Numbered from the stretch's first letter, positions 48,267 to 59,185 are shown. The stretch is DNA of 64,000 nt from CAVVGZ01 sp963841845 (GCA_963841845.1 CAWJEG010000007.1:248001-312000), one strand, 5' to 3'. Made by a program: numbers and translations. The notes: a model not told the origin generated them from the sequence alone.

Positions 48267-48372
48267 TTTATCTAGTATGTCCATTTTATTGATTGGGAAA
48301 ATTTCTGTCAATTTATGATACCCATAGAAGGAATGGTATGCTGTTCACACGTTTTTATTAATCGGGGATCAT

Positions 48373-49023
48373 TTATCCTGCTGCTTTTTCACCTTTATCA
48401 TCCGGTCTGAACATGAACCAGGCGTGAATATGATCCAGATTGGTTTCACCGGTAACTTGGTACCCAAAATGCCGGTAGAGTGAAACATTGGAAAATTCAT
48501 GCGTGTCCAGACCAATCCCGGTTGAAACCGGATCACTTGCTGAGAGTTTGTGTACCTGGTGGAGCAAGATACTGGCAAATCCCATGCCCCGGTACGCCGG
48601 GAGAACTCCGATATCTTCAAGGTAGTAATGGGGTTGTTGAGGAAGATTATCGGTAACAATTTTATTGTAGGCCTGTATCCGGCTGGCAGCCCTTGATCCG
48701 ATTTTTCTAAAATATTCCTCTTCCTCATGCCTAAAATCATAAGAATTGGGTTGGGGGTCCGGCTTCTGCGCACATGCTACCGCCACAAGGATCCCCTGGT
48801 GAAGGACTCCCATTACATGCATTTCCTGAGCAAGACAGCCATCCACGAAAAACCTGTACAACTCATTTACACACGTCTCATATTGGCTTCCCTGGTCCTC
48901 GAAAAAGTATCGAATAACCGGATAATCCAAAAAAGCATGGCTCAGTACATCTGCAGCCGCGGCTGCCTGTTGGCTTGAAATATTAATGACTCGGCTGGTA
49001 CCGTCCTGTTTGAACTCTGGCAC
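48373..49023 (-). CDS. GNAT family N-acetyltransferase
   Basis: A 216-residue GNAT protein. The acetyl-CoA loop is visible as LEDIGVLPAYRGMGFASILL with the Q/RxxGxG/A pattern in YRGMGFA; the C-terminal part has LDTHEFSNVSLYRHFGYQVT, the usual motif B. The N-terminal half (ADVLSHAFLDYPVIRYFFED) is typical of the subgroup acting on small amines or antibiotics, but the substrate is unknown. It is a single gene, 105 bases downstream of the sugar phosphorylase gene on the same strand. Confidence 0.88.
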   Translation of the reverse strand: MPEFKQDGTSRVINISSQQAAAAADVLSHAFLDYPVIRYFFEDQGSQYETCVNELYRFFVDGCLAQEMHVMGVLHQGILVAVACAQKPDPQPNSYDFRHEEEEYFRKIGSRAASRIQAYNKIVTDNLPQQPHYYLEDIGVLPAYRGMGFASILLHQVHKLSASDPVSTGIGLDTHEFSNVSLYRHFGYQVTGETNLDHIHAWFMFRPDDKGEKAAG

Positions 49024-49129
49024 AATAACTCCTCCGCGGGAATTGGATGAGGGAATTCCCCTTTAATCCAGCCATCCATATATTTGTTTAAATAGTGCGA
49101 TGACCGGATTATTCTTGACGCTTATATCC

Positions 49130-50776
49130 TTAATAAGATGCGGTTTCTATCCACAAGGTCTGGTAGGCTTCCAGGGAATAACCGCCGGCATGCTGTTTTT
49201 GCGGTGTGACATTTTGTAAACACAGGTAGCTTGTTTTATTATTGGGAGAACTGCGCACAATCGCCATCACCCGCTTGCCAAAATCCAGAATTCTTTGTCC
49301 CCCGTTGGGATGGAACGCCGGGGAACTGGATCGCTGTATTAGCAGATTTCTATACCGGGAAAATACCTTTGAGCGGAGCGACTGAGGGTCTCCCAGATCC
49401 GTTTCAATTTCATTCCTGTTCAGCTTCTCACGGTTGATTGACCGATTTTGCCCTGTTTGCATCACGCCATCCTGCCAGCTGCGCGATCCAAACAGGCTGT
49501 GGAAATAGATACCCGGTAAACCCCGCAGGGATAGCATGATAGCCTGGGCAGCCATGAATCGCCCAATCTGCAGCTCTTGCAGTTCATTATTCGTAGGGTT
49601 TGAGAGTGCATCAAAATAACTGATATTCATTTCATAGGGCGTCTGCGTGCCATCTTCATTTTGTTTAAACGAAATCTGCCCTCCGTTCAGCAGTGTTTGC
49701 TCTACCATTGCATCGATCTCACCAGGAGATAAAATTCCGCGGGCAGGATTCAAACCAATCCCATCGTGGGAAGCCAAAAAATTAAAAAACGTGGTCTGGT
49801 CCGAAGGCAAATCCAATCCGGCTGCCCACTGGGAGAGGATTGATGCATCCCCTGTCCGCAAAGTATGCAATACGAGGGGTGGCAGGGCAAAATTATACAC
49901 AAGCTGGGCTTCATTACATCCATCCCCGAAGTAAGATATATTATCAAGATGGGGGACATTGGTTTCCGTGATAAGCCTTACGTGGGGGGCAGATTCATCC
50001 AGCACAGCCCTTAGAAGCTGAATGATGGCGTGGGTTTGAGGCAGGTGAATGCAGGTTGTTCCAATTTCCTTCCAGAGATATGCAATCGCATCCAGTCGGA
50101 TAAACTGAGCACCCTTTTCAGCATAAAAAAGGAGAATGTTTATCATTTCCAGCAGCACATCCGGATTATGAAAATCCAGGTCGGCCTGGTCTGCACTGAA
50201 TGTCGTCCAAACACGGCGGGAACCAGCCGCACTTATAAATTCTGTCAGCAGCGGCAAAGCGCGCGGCCGTACCACCCTGGTGAGATCAACATCATCTTCC
50301 ACATCTAAAAAGAAATCCTTATATGGGACTTCATCCCGCAGATAAGCCTGAAACCAATCCCCCTGGGTTGAGGCATGGTTAATTACCACATCAAACATCA
50401 TGCGGAAGGTGCCGCTCAAACGTTGAATATCATCCCAATCCCCCAGGGAAGGATTCACGGCGCGGAAATCCTTAACCGAAAATCCATCATCAGATGAATA
50501 AGGAAAGAAAGGCAGGATATGGATCCCGCTGATAATATCACCGATATATTTCTCGCAGAATTCTGCCAGGCTTAGCAGGGGAGCCTGGCTTTTATCCCGG
50601 ACCTGGTCTCCATAAGTAATTAATATGGAATCGCGTTCGCTAAGCGAACTGTCTGCCGGGATGCTAATTCGCCTGCGGTACTGTTCAATGAGATTCCGTA
50701 GCCTGGTGCCGGTTCGGACTGCCTGCTCATTGCCATAAATCCGTAATAATTGTGTGGTATAAAAAGATTGTCTCAT
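49130..50776 (-). CDS. GH13_18 sugar phosphorylase, probably glucosylglycerate phosphorylase
   Basis: A 548-residue (beta/alpha)8 enzyme. Motif I is DVVINH (129-134), the nucleophile Asp229 lies in FIRLDAIAYLWKE, the acid/base Glu271 in RLITETNVPH, and the stabiliser Asp338 in ASHDGIGL. The block ETNVPHLDNISYFGDG and YNFALPPLVLH is typical of the YcjM/glucosylglycerate-phosphorylase branch rather than of true sucrose phosphorylases. The enzyme would split glucosylglycerate with phosphate into glucose-1-phosphate and glycerate. It is divergent, with 58 bases between, from an operon that ends in a glucosyl-3-phosphoglycerate synthase. That context supports the substrate. Sucrose or glucosylglycerol remain possible. 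Confidence 0.8.
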   Translation of the reverse strand: MRQSFYTTQLLRIYGNEQAVRTGTRLRNLIEQYRRRISIPADSSLSERDSILITYGDQVRDKSQAPLLSLAEFCEKYIGDIISGIHILPFFPYSSDDGFSVKDFRAVNPSLGDWDDIQRLSGTFRMMFDVVINHASTQGDWFQAYLRDEVPYKDFFLDVEDDVDLTRVVRPRALPLLTEFISAAGSRRVWTTFSADQADLDFHNPDVLLEMINILLFYAEKGAQFIRLDAIAYLWKEIGTTCIHLPQTHAIIQLLRAVLDESAPHVRLITETNVPHLDNISYFGDGCNEAQLVYNFALPPLVLHTLRTGDASILSQWAAGLDLPSDQTTFFNFLASHDGIGLNPARGILSPGEIDAMVEQTLLNGGQISFKQNEDGTQTPYEMNISYFDALSNPTNNELQELQIGRFMAAQAIMLSLRGLPGIYFHSLFGSRSWQDGVMQTGQNRSINREKLNRNEIETDLGDPQSLRSKVFSRYRNLLIQRSSSPAFHPNGGQRILDFGKRVMAIVRSSPNNKTSYLCLQNVTPQKQHAGGYSLEAYQTLWIETASY

Positions 50777-50834
50777 CTGGTTTATTGTAATGGATAGTTA
50801 GGGGGATTAAGTATCTTTATTAAGGAGACATATT

Positions 50835-52175
50835 ATGACACCTTCCCGGAATATCGGGTTCATCTCAACCCGCTTTGCTGGTACAGACGGGGTTTCACTT
50901 GAAACGGATAAATGGGCTGACGTCCTTATCCGCATGGGTCATAACTGCTTTTACTTTTGCGGTGAGTGCGACCGTTCTCCGGAGCGGAGCTATCTGGTAC
51001 CGGAAGCCTATTACCGCCACCCGGCGATTGAGACAATCAACCAGACCGTTTTCACCGGACCGTGGGGGCAATTACACAAACACCGTATCGCCCACCCTGA
51101 AATCGAAGAACTTCACCAGGATTTCTTTTCTGTTTATATACGTCCCGCACGCATTACTAAACAGATTGGGGAACTGAAGGAATACCTCAAAGGGCATCTG
51201 TATAAATTTGCCCACAACTATCATCTGGAAGCCCTTATCGTAGAAAATGCCTTGACGATTCCAATAAACCTGCCTCTCGGATTGGCCATTACAGAATTTA
51301 TCGCAGAAACCGGCTACCCGGTCATTGCCCACCATCATGATTTTTACTGGGAACGCCAGCGTTTTATGAATAATTCTGTCCAGGATTATCTATCGGTTGC
51401 ATTTCCTCCTGCCCTGCCTTCCATCCGCCACGTTGTCATCAACAGCCAGCAAGCTCAGCAGGTTGCTTCCAGGATTGGGGTGACAGCCATGATCATCCCC
51501 AACGTCATGGATTTTGATACCCCGCCTGCTCCGCCGGATGAGTACGCGGGTTCAGTTCGCGCAGATCTCGGGGTAGCCCCGTCGCAGTATTTAATCCTGC
51601 AGCCTACCAGGATTATCCAGCGTAAGGGCATCGAACACGCCATCGAGCTTACCCGCCGCCTGGGAATGCCTGCCGAGCTGATGATTTCACACGCCTCCGG
51701 GGATGAAGGGACGGATTACGAAAAGCGGGTGCGTGAATTTGCCGATTTGTTGGGTGTAAAAATTAATTTCGAGTCAGATATCGTCAGCGACAGGCGTGGG
51801 TTTACAGCCGATGGAAGGAAGATTTATACCCTTGCAGATATCTACCCGCAAGCCGACCTGGTTACTTACCCTTCCTCCATTGAAGGTTTCGGCAACGGAT
51901 TTTTGGAAGCAGTCTATTTCAAACGCCCTTTAGTGGTGAATAACTATTCGATCTACGAAACCGATATCAAACCGAAGGGATTTCAGGTAATTGAATTTGA
52001 TGGATTTATCAGCGAGAAAACAATCGAAGAAACCCGCCATCTCCTTACCCACCCTGAAAAATCCCGCCAAATGTGTGAACATAATTTCAAGCTTGCACGC
52101 CGGTACTACTCTTTTTCCATGTTGGAGCGCCGTTTAGGGCTTCTCCTTGCAGATTGTTTCGGGGAGGATGTGTGA
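50835..52175 (+). CDS. GT4 glycosyltransferase (candidate mannosylglucosylglycerate-type synthase)
   Basis: A 446-residue GT-B enzyme. The N-terminal domain starts NIGFISTRFAGTDGVSLETD, the usual GT4 glycine loop; the C-terminal domain has LQPTRIIQRKGIEHAIEL and the donor-binding Ex7E motif in SSIEGFGNGFLEA. AAGGAGA precedes the ATG. It is the first gene of a three-gene operon with overlapping ends. Because the last gene makes glucosyl-3-phosphoglycerate, this enzyme may extend glucosylglycerate with a further sugar, as in mannosylglucosylglycerate synthesis; this is inference from context only. Confidence 0.82.
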   Translation: MTPSRNIGFISTRFAGTDGVSLETDKWADVLIRMGHNCFYFCGECDRSPERSYLVPEAYYRHPAIETINQTVFTGPWGQLHKHRIAHPEIEELHQDFFSVYIRPARITKQIGELKEYLKGHLYKFAHNYHLEALIVENALTIPINLPLGLAITEFIAETGYPVIAHHHDFYWERQRFMNNSVQDYLSVAFPPALPSIRHVVINSQQAQQVASRIGVTAMIIPNVMDFDTPPAPPDEYAGSVRADLGVAPSQYLILQPTRIIQRKGIEHAIELTRRLGMPAELMISHASGDEGTDYEKRVREFADLLGVKINFESDIVSDRRGFTADGRKIYTLADIYPQADLVTYPSSIEGFGNGFLEAVYFKRPLVVNNYSIYETDIKPKGFQVIEFDGFISEKTIEETRHLLTHPEKSRQMCEHNFKLARRYYSFSMLERRLGLLLADCFGEDV

Positions 52176-53399
52176 AAATTGCCGTCCTGCATTATTCGTC
52201 ACCGCCCATCGTTGGCGGTGTAGAAAGTGTTTTAGCCCACCACGCCCGCCTGATGGCAAATGCTGGTCATAGGGTTTCCATAATTACAGGGCGAGGCAAA
52301 TCTTTTGATAATCGCCGTCCCTGTCCATGCCCTGCCTCGCCTGGACTCCCGCCATCCCGGTGTCCTGAAAGTAAAAGCCCAACTTGATAAGGGTCTTGTA
52401 ACGTCCGAATTCATCTCCCTGCGGGATCAAATCAAGCAGGATTTGTTGGCTGGGATGCAAAATTTTGAGCTTCTCATAGCCCATAATATCGCTTCACTCC
52501 ATAAAAACCTTCCCCTAACAGCAGCATTATTTGATCTATACAATAATCCAGGCTTCCCGCGGCTGGTCCTGTGGCATCATGACCTGGCCTGGACCACTCC
52601 GCGTTACAAGCACGAAGTCCACGATGGGTACCCTTGGGACTTGCTTCGAAACCAGTGGGAAGGCGCTGTTCATGTGGTAATTTCTGAAATACGCAGGAAT
52701 GAACTGGTCGAACTTCTCCAAATTCCCGCCCCATCGATCCATGTCATACCAAACGGAGTGGATATTAAATCCTTCCACAAACTGGAATCACTGACCATTC
52801 AGCTGGTAGATCAATTAAAACTGATCCATGCCGATCCATTGATTCTTTTGCCGGTGCGTTTAACACCCCGTAAAAATATTGAACTCGCATTACATGTGTT
52901 GTCCGGGCTGCGGCAGGTATTCCCGAATGCCATGCTTCTTGTTACTGGTCCCGAAGGAGCCCATAATCCCTCCAACCGGACGTATAAAACTGCCCTCTTT
53001 GGTTTGCGTGATGAATTGAAACTGCAGGGAGCCGCCCATTTTATGGCTGAAATTTCTCCCGACTTTTTACCCAATGCTGTCATAGCTGATTTTTACAGGC
53101 TTGCGGATGCACTGATTTTTCCCAGCCGCGAGGAAGGCTTTGGCATCCCAATTATTGAAGCCGCCTTCAGTTCCATCCCCGTTTTCTGTGCGGATATTCC
53201 CGTTCTGCGTGAACTCGGCGGCGATGATGTGAGTTACTTTGACCCCGACTCAGACCCATTATCAATTACTAACCAGATCGTCCGCAGGTTATCTTCTGAA
53301 GCCACATCCCGTTGGGCGCGGCGTGCCCGGAAATATTTCACCTGGGATTCAATTTACGAACGATATATTGAGCCATTAATTCTGGAGGGACGTGTATGA
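52172..53399 (+). CDS. GT4 glycosyltransferase, one frameshift
   Basis: Starts at GTG 52172, which overlaps the previous stop in GTGA and has GGGGAGG five bases upstream. The first 45 codons read VKIAVLHYSSPPIVGGVESV and ARLMANAGHRVSIITGRGKS; then one extra T in TTTT 52303-52306 breaks the frame, which continues as LIIAVPVHALPRLDS to the end at 53399. Complete length is about 408 residues. The second half has PVRLTPRKNIELALHVL and the Ex7E motif in SREEGFGIPIIEAAF. Its stop overlaps the next start by four bases (ATGA), so translation is coupled along the operon. Acceptor unknown. Confidence 0.83.
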
Positions 53400-55178
53400 A
53401 TAAAACTCCGCGGAAAATCAAGACCGTTATGATACCAATCGGCACTGGCGATACTGGTCAAACCGCCATCTCCATCGCCAGGCATTTTGCGGATGAAATC
53501 ATCCTGGTCGGAGTTGTACCAATTGCCATGGGGGAGTCTGTCAGTGCCGGGGCACAGATTGCCAGGCAGGTACGCAAACGCTTGATGTCTCTGGGGGATG
53601 ACGTCACCCGCTATAAATCCACCGTGATTGTATCCTCCTCCCCCTGGCAGGATCTGCAGGCAGTAATCGACGGCGAAAAACCGGATCTCCTCATCCTGGA
53701 ATGGGTTGAGGATCAGACATCAGTCGGGATTCCTCTCAGCAATGTACTCAACAATTCAGTCTGCAATATCGCCATAATTCGTTCTGCTGTTCCATTGAAA
53801 TTCGACCACACCCTGATTGCCGTGCGCGGCGGTCCGCACGCCGAACTGGCTCTGCAGGTCGCCATGGAACTGAACCCTCCCCGCCTGGATGCTCTGCATC
53901 TCGCCCTGACCGGAGCAGTTAACGATGCACCTTTCAAGGGCATCAAGCACATCTTGCAGCAAATTCCCGAAGTGAACTTGCGCTCCATCGTCACCGATGA
54001 TATTGCCAGGACCATCTTTGAGGAAGCCGGCGCTTACGACCTGGTTGTCCTGGGGGTAACCGCCAGCCAGCGACCTGGAAGCACATCGATCGGACCGGTA
54101 GCCGAGAAACTGCTGCGCCATTCACCGGCATCGGTACTGGTTCTGAAAACATGCCGGCCCATTTCGGAAGCCATGTTCGATGAAAGCGCTGGCACCCAGG
54201 CCATCTCGATCCTGGTAGATAAATGGTTTGCTGAAAACACCTTCCACGCTAACGAGTTTTCGGATCTTTCCCAGCTCATGGCAATGAAAGAGCGGCAGGG
54301 TATCACCATCAGCCTGGCCCTGCCTGCCCTTAATGAGGAGAAAACCGTCGGCAAGGTCATAGCTATCGTAAAGGAAGCTCTGATGGAAAAGGTGCCTCTT
54401 CTGGATGAAATTGTTCTGGTCGATTCGAACTCCACCGATCGGACCCGCCAGATTGCAGAAGACCTGGGTATTCCGGTATACATTCACCAGCAGCTGCTGC
54501 CGGACCTTGGCTCCCGGTCTGGAAAGGGGGAGGCCCTCTGGAAAAGCCTGCTGGTAACCCGCGGCGACATAATCGCCTGGATTGATACGGATATCGTCAA
54601 CATCCACCCCCATTTCGTCTATGGCATCCTCGGTCCCTTGCTGCTCAATCCGAACATCCAGCTGGTTAAGGGCTTCTACCACCGTCCGCTCAAGGTGGGC
54701 AAAAAACTGCAAGCCAGCGGAGGCGGACGCGTGACCGAACTCTCAGCCCGCCCCCTCCTCAACCTCTTCTACCCTGAGCTTGTCCGGGGTTATTCAACCC
54801 CTGGCCGGGGAGTACGCCGGCCGCCGCCAGGCGCTGGAAAAAGCGGTCTTCTTCTCCGGGTACGGTGTGGAAACCGGATTATTAATTGACGTTTTTGAAC
54901 AGTTTGGGCTGAAAGGCATTGCCCAGGTGGACCTGCTGGAACGCATCCACCACAACCAGGAACTGGAGGCTCTCAGCAAGATGTCCTTCGCCATCATCCA
55001 GACCGTTCTGACCAAGCTTGAAGCCCGTTACGAACGCGCCATTCTGGAGGACGTCAACAAGACCATGAAATTGATCCACTATGGCGAAGGGGGCTACTAC
55101 CTGGATGTGGAAGAAATTGCCGAGCGCCACCGCCCGCCCATGATCAGCCTGCCCGCTTACCAGCAGAGAAAAATATGA
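53396..55178 (+). CDS. gpgS: Tandem UspA domains fused to glucosyl-3-phosphoglycerate synthase, one frameshift
   Basis: About 593 residues. Two UspA-like domains lie at about 10-130 (TVMIPIGTGDTGQTAISIAR) and 138-252 (HTLIAVRGGPHAELALQVAM, then GPVAEKLLRHSPASVLVLK). From about 303 a GT2-type GpgS follows: SLALPALNEEKTVGKVI, LVDSNSTDRT, SGKGEALWKSL, the metal-binding DTD at 397-399, and LAGEYAGRRQALE. An extra T at 54780-54781 breaks the frame; removing it gives LFYPELSGVIQPLAGEYAG. GpgS transfers glucose from a nucleotide sugar to 3-phosphoglycerate; a phosphatase then yields glucosylglycerate, but no phosphatase gene is visible here. The symbol refers to the C-terminal domain. Confidence 0.86.
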
Positions 55179-55241
55179 GGAACTGGTGATCCATCCACAG
55201 AAAACGGATAGGGGGACTTTCACGCCATTTTTAGAATGGGT

Positions 55242-56219
55242 TTAAAACAGGGATGGTTGATCCGGTGCGGAGGGTTTAGCAGATGCTTTTTCCTGCAACC
55301 ACTGTGCAAGCATCAGTGGGGATCCGGTAAAAGGGTGAGGAAATGGAAGAGCGCCTTTTTGAATAAGCAGTTTATTTCCTTCTGGCATCCCTTCGTGCTC
55401 GAGAGCGAATATCGGAATCCACCCATTCCTTAATGACTCAACCGCTCCAGCCCAGGTACCACCGGTTTCTGCATCGCTGGCAACAATAATTGCAAAATCC
55501 GCCAGCGTATAGATGAGCCGGTTGCGGCCCATGGCCGCCCCTACAGAAAACCCCGCGTTGGGCTGGTAAGGAGTCACCAGGCATAAATCCCCCCGTTCAA
55601 GAGCCGCCTGATTGTTGCGAACCGCCTTCTCCAGGCTGTCCGCCAGCACCCCCACTGCTGTCCCGCGCGCCTCCAGGGCAGCCTCCATGCTGATGGAATC
55701 CACCCCTTTTGCTCCACCGCTGTAAAGTACCTGCCCGGAGATGCCGCAGGCATTGCCGACAAACCTGGCACACTCCATTCCATTGTCGTCCAGGTGGCGG
55801 GAGCCTACCACGGCAATCCCCGGCTGGCCAAGCAGCTCTTTTTCACCTGCATAGAATAAAATTAGCGGTGCCGCCTCCTTCAACCGCTGCCTGTATTGGC
55901 TCGGATAGCCTTCATCTATTCTGGACAGGTAATAAATGCCCTGCCGGCTCAGGCGATCAAGCTCCCAACGGATTCTTTCTCTCCGCGAGAGCAGCAGCCC
56001 GATGCGGTTATAATCCTCCCCACTTAACTGTAAGACATTTAGGGTGCCTGGCTCTGCCAGTTCGGAAGGCTGCAGTCCTTCCACTTGCAGCTTTCTGGCC
56101 AGAGTATTCCATTCCCGCACCGACAGCGGCTTGAGGGCGTCCTCTTCCAGCGCGAGGCGGGAGCATAAACTTATGAGAATTTCCGAATTTTGTGTGTTAT
56201 TCATGGGTGACTCATGCAT
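55242..56219 (-). CDS. DprA-like (SLOG/Rossmann) protein
   Basis: A 325-residue protein with the DprA core: GIAVVGSRHLDDNG, YSGGAKGVDSISMEAAL and GRNRLIYTLADFAIIVASDA followed by GGTWAGA. These form the Rossmann-like nucleotide or single-strand DNA pocket. About 110 helical residues precede the core and only 40 follow it, without a clear winged helix. DprA loads RecA on incoming single strands, and related proteins occur in defence systems. The ATG overlaps the restored stop of the RecQ-phosphoribosyltransferase gene by eight bases, so the two are co-expressed. An ATG five codons further in is also possible. Confidence 0.85.
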   Translation of the reverse strand: MHESPMNNTQNSEILISLCSRLALEEDALKPLSVREWNTLARKLQVEGLQPSELAEPGTLNVLQLSGEDYNRIGLLLSRRERIRWELDRLSRQGIYYLSRIDEGYPSQYRQRLKEAAPLILFYAGEKELLGQPGIAVVGSRHLDDNGMECARFVGNACGISGQVLYSGGAKGVDSISMEAALEARGTAVGVLADSLEKAVRNNQAALERGDLCLVTPYQPNAGFSVGAAMGRNRLIYTLADFAIIVASDAETGGTWAGAVESLRNGWIPIFALEHEGMPEGNKLLIQKGALPFPHPFTGSPLMLAQWLQEKASAKPSAPDQPSLF

Positions 56220-59014
56220 CCGAATGGATGGTGCGGGTTAATGTTAACACATTCACAAGCAATGCTCCACTTTGTTTGAGCAGACGGGTAATCTCCTGAA
56301 GGGTTGCCCCGGAATCGTATAAATCGTCAATTAACCAGGATACGCTTATTCCGTACATCCCCGTTGACTTTGAACACCCCTTTTACGTTTGCCAACTTCT
56401 GAGCCTGGGTAGTCATCTCTTTTTGCGGGCGGTTTATTTTGCTTTTTATCACAACTGGTTTCACCTCCAGCCTGGTTCTCCTGCCAAACGCCTCGCTGAA
56501 CAGGTTCACTGGCTGAATTTCCCGCTGCGTAGTGGACGGTACCGGGAGGATAAAATCCACCTTGCCCAGCTCAGGGTGCAGCTCCAGCAAGCTGGTAGCC
56601 TGGTCAACCAGCGTATCCATCACGGATGTATCCCCCTGGTATTTCAACCGGTAGGTTAATTCTCCCACCGAACTCCTGCTCCATTCGCCGCCAGAAAAGC
56701 TGGAGTGAAAACCGAGAGCCCAGCCCGATTTCCACGGACCGCCCAACGGGCGCGGGTGGGCCGTATGCAGGAAGGATTCGACAGCATCACCATCTCCCTG
56801 GACAGTTTGGCTTGGAGTGAAATTGGCAGGAGCACTAGGCTGTTGATCCATCTTCTGTTTATGTCCTGCTATTACGCACCTGATCAAATTTATATCTAAA
56901 AATTTGGGGAGTGCCTCAAATATTAGCTGGAGGTTTTCGGTTGAACCCGCCTTCAATATGGCTATTTCTACCATCAGCCGCTCTTCCGGTGGAATCACCT
57001 GCTCCATGGCAATTCTTTCAGCGGAAATCAACTTCAAAAAATGGCCGTATATGGTGGTGAGAGCCAGCCCGCGCTCTCGGGCAATTTGTTCCGGCTCCAG
57101 TCCCTGTTCAAAAAGCTTTTCGGTATATTCTACTGTTCCGCCTGCTTCCAGTTTTTCCTTCTTACGCTGGATCGTGAGATCATCAAATGATTTTGACAGA
57201 TTAAGAGGAATCTTTTCCTTCTTTTCCAAAGCATTTGTCCCCTTTAACGTCAGCGATAAAACCGGGTATTCTCCCCCAATCACCTTGATATATCCCTGGT
57301 CAACCAGTTGGTTGATCAGGTCATCAATTTCCTTAATCTGGATCACTGCCAGGGTTCCATAATAGGTATTTTTATCGTAATGGAAAATCACAACATCTCT
57401 GGCTTTCGAACCGTGCAGGATCTTGGTAATTTTTCCTTGCCCGATCTTTACCCTGGACCGCCTGATACAGTCCAGGACAATCAGGGCTGCCCGCTCGCCG
57501 TATCCGAGTTCGGAGACATCAACCTTTTCAGTTACATCCGTCTGGTTCAGATTCAAAATCCTGCAGGTATCACAGCAGTCCTCCACCGGTGCATGATCTT
57601 TGTCGCCAAAATAGTCTAGGATAATCCTCCGCCGGCATTCATTGGATTCTGCATAATGCAGCATATGCCCCAGCAGGGTCAGGCGGTTCTGGTTATGCCG
57701 CCGGTTTAGCTGGGCAACCTCATCAATTTTTTGGGGATTCCAATCCCCCTTCTGAATAGACATGCGCAGCCCTTCATCACCCAGGTGCTGCAGGACCCCG
57801 GCTTGCTCCAGGGCTGATAAGCAGACCCTCACCTGAATCTCGTGGAATCCCGTCCGCAGGGAGATATCGCTGTTTGTGATCATGAATCTTTCGCCTTTTG
57901 GCAGGGAATCGTAAATCGTTTTCAGGATCTCGCCCGTTACCTTACTTTGCTCAATAAAATATTCCTGTAAGGCACGGTCCTTAGGATCATAAATCAGGGT
58001 TGCCCTGGCTGGACGCCCGTCCCGTCCAGCCCGCCCGGCTTCCTGGTAATAATTCTCAAGTGACCCCGGCATGGAAAAGTGGATCACCTGGCGCACATCC
58101 GCTCGGTCGATACCCATGCCAAACGCGTTGGTGGCCGCAATCACATCCAGGCGCCCGCCGATGAAATCATCCTGAATCCTTGTGCGCTCCTCCACCGCTA
58201 ACCCGGCATGGTAGCATTCAGCAGGCTTTTGCAGCGCCTCACGCATAAAATCTGCCACCTCTTCTGCATCCCGCCTGGTCCCGGTGTAAATGATGGCGGC
58301 GCCTTTTTGCGGCTGGTAGGTGAGTTCCGCCAGCGCCCGCAGCTTGTTTTCAGGTCCGTTTGCATAGCGCACATTCAAGAACAGGTTAGGCCGGTTAAAT
58401 CCCGTTACAATCCTGGCAGTGTCCTCCGGAAGCCCGAGGTTATGGATGATATCAGCCTGCACTCTGGGCGTAGCGGTCGCAGTTAAAGCCACCGTCAGCG
58501 GATTCCCAAGCGCAAGCCGGACCTGCCGTATATTCATATAATCCGGTCTGAAATCATGCCCCCACTCTGAAATACAATGCGCTTCATCCACCGCCATCAG
58601 GTTAATGGGGTTTTTCTGTACCGTTTCAAGAAATCTTGTACTCCGCAGCCTTTCTGGGGCCACATAAACCAGCCGATATTTCCGCTCGGAGATCCCCTGC
58701 ATGCGTTCTGCCTGCTCATGGGTACTCAAAGAACTGTTAATAAAGGTGACTGGAATTCCCCGCTGATTAAGGCTGTCCACCTGATCCTTCATTAAAGCAA
58801 TTAATGGCGAGACCACTAGTGTAACTGCCTCATTTTCAGTACCGTTCCTTAAAACGAGCGCGGCAAGCTGGTAAATCAGGGATTTCCCGGCGCCCGTAGG
58901 CATGACCGCCAGCGTGTGCCGGGCTGAGATCAGACTTTGCAGGGCTTCCTCCTGCCCCGGCCGGAAGGACGAAAAACCAAAATGTGTTTTAAGCCTGTCG
59001 CTGAGATTAGACAT
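56212..59014 (-). CDS. RecQ helicase fused to a ComF-type phosphoribosyltransferase, one frameshift near the end
   Basis: About 933 residues. Q-motif FRPGQEEAL (18-26), Walker A GAGKS (41-45), DEAH (143-146), then GMGIDRADVRQVIHFSMPGS and QEAGRAGRDGRP. The zinc-binding cysteine cluster (CRRRIILDYFG, then CCDTC) and winged helix follow, and a helix-turn-helix C-domain (GLALTTIYGHFLKLI). From about residue 760 comes a phosphoribosyltransferase: VDFILPVPSTTQREIQPVNL, RRTRLEVKPVVI, and after removal of one base at 56331-56332 the PRPP loop VIDDLYDSGATLQE. The tail ends TLTRTIHSDA at TGA 56212. No HRDC domain is evident. The start is ATG 59014. The fusion adds a ComF function to the helicase and lies next to a DprA-like gene. 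Confidence 0.88.
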
Positions 59015-59185
59015 GGGTTAATCCTTCAATTAATCTTAAATATATAATTCCCGGTCACCTGTACTCTTCTCCCGGTACCGCCAGCTAATGTACCGCCCGA
59101 TGGATCATGAACCCCCTTAAATAAGTACATTTTATTTCTGGACATTGCACCCCAATATCATCCAAGGGTCAATCTCCCGGTCTGT

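Noticed and set aside
49130..50776. Naming the phosphorylase as sucrose phosphorylase
   Set aside because: The ETNVPH and NISYFGDG blocks and the GpgS-containing neighbour operon fit the glucosylglycerate branch better; the substrate remains unproven.
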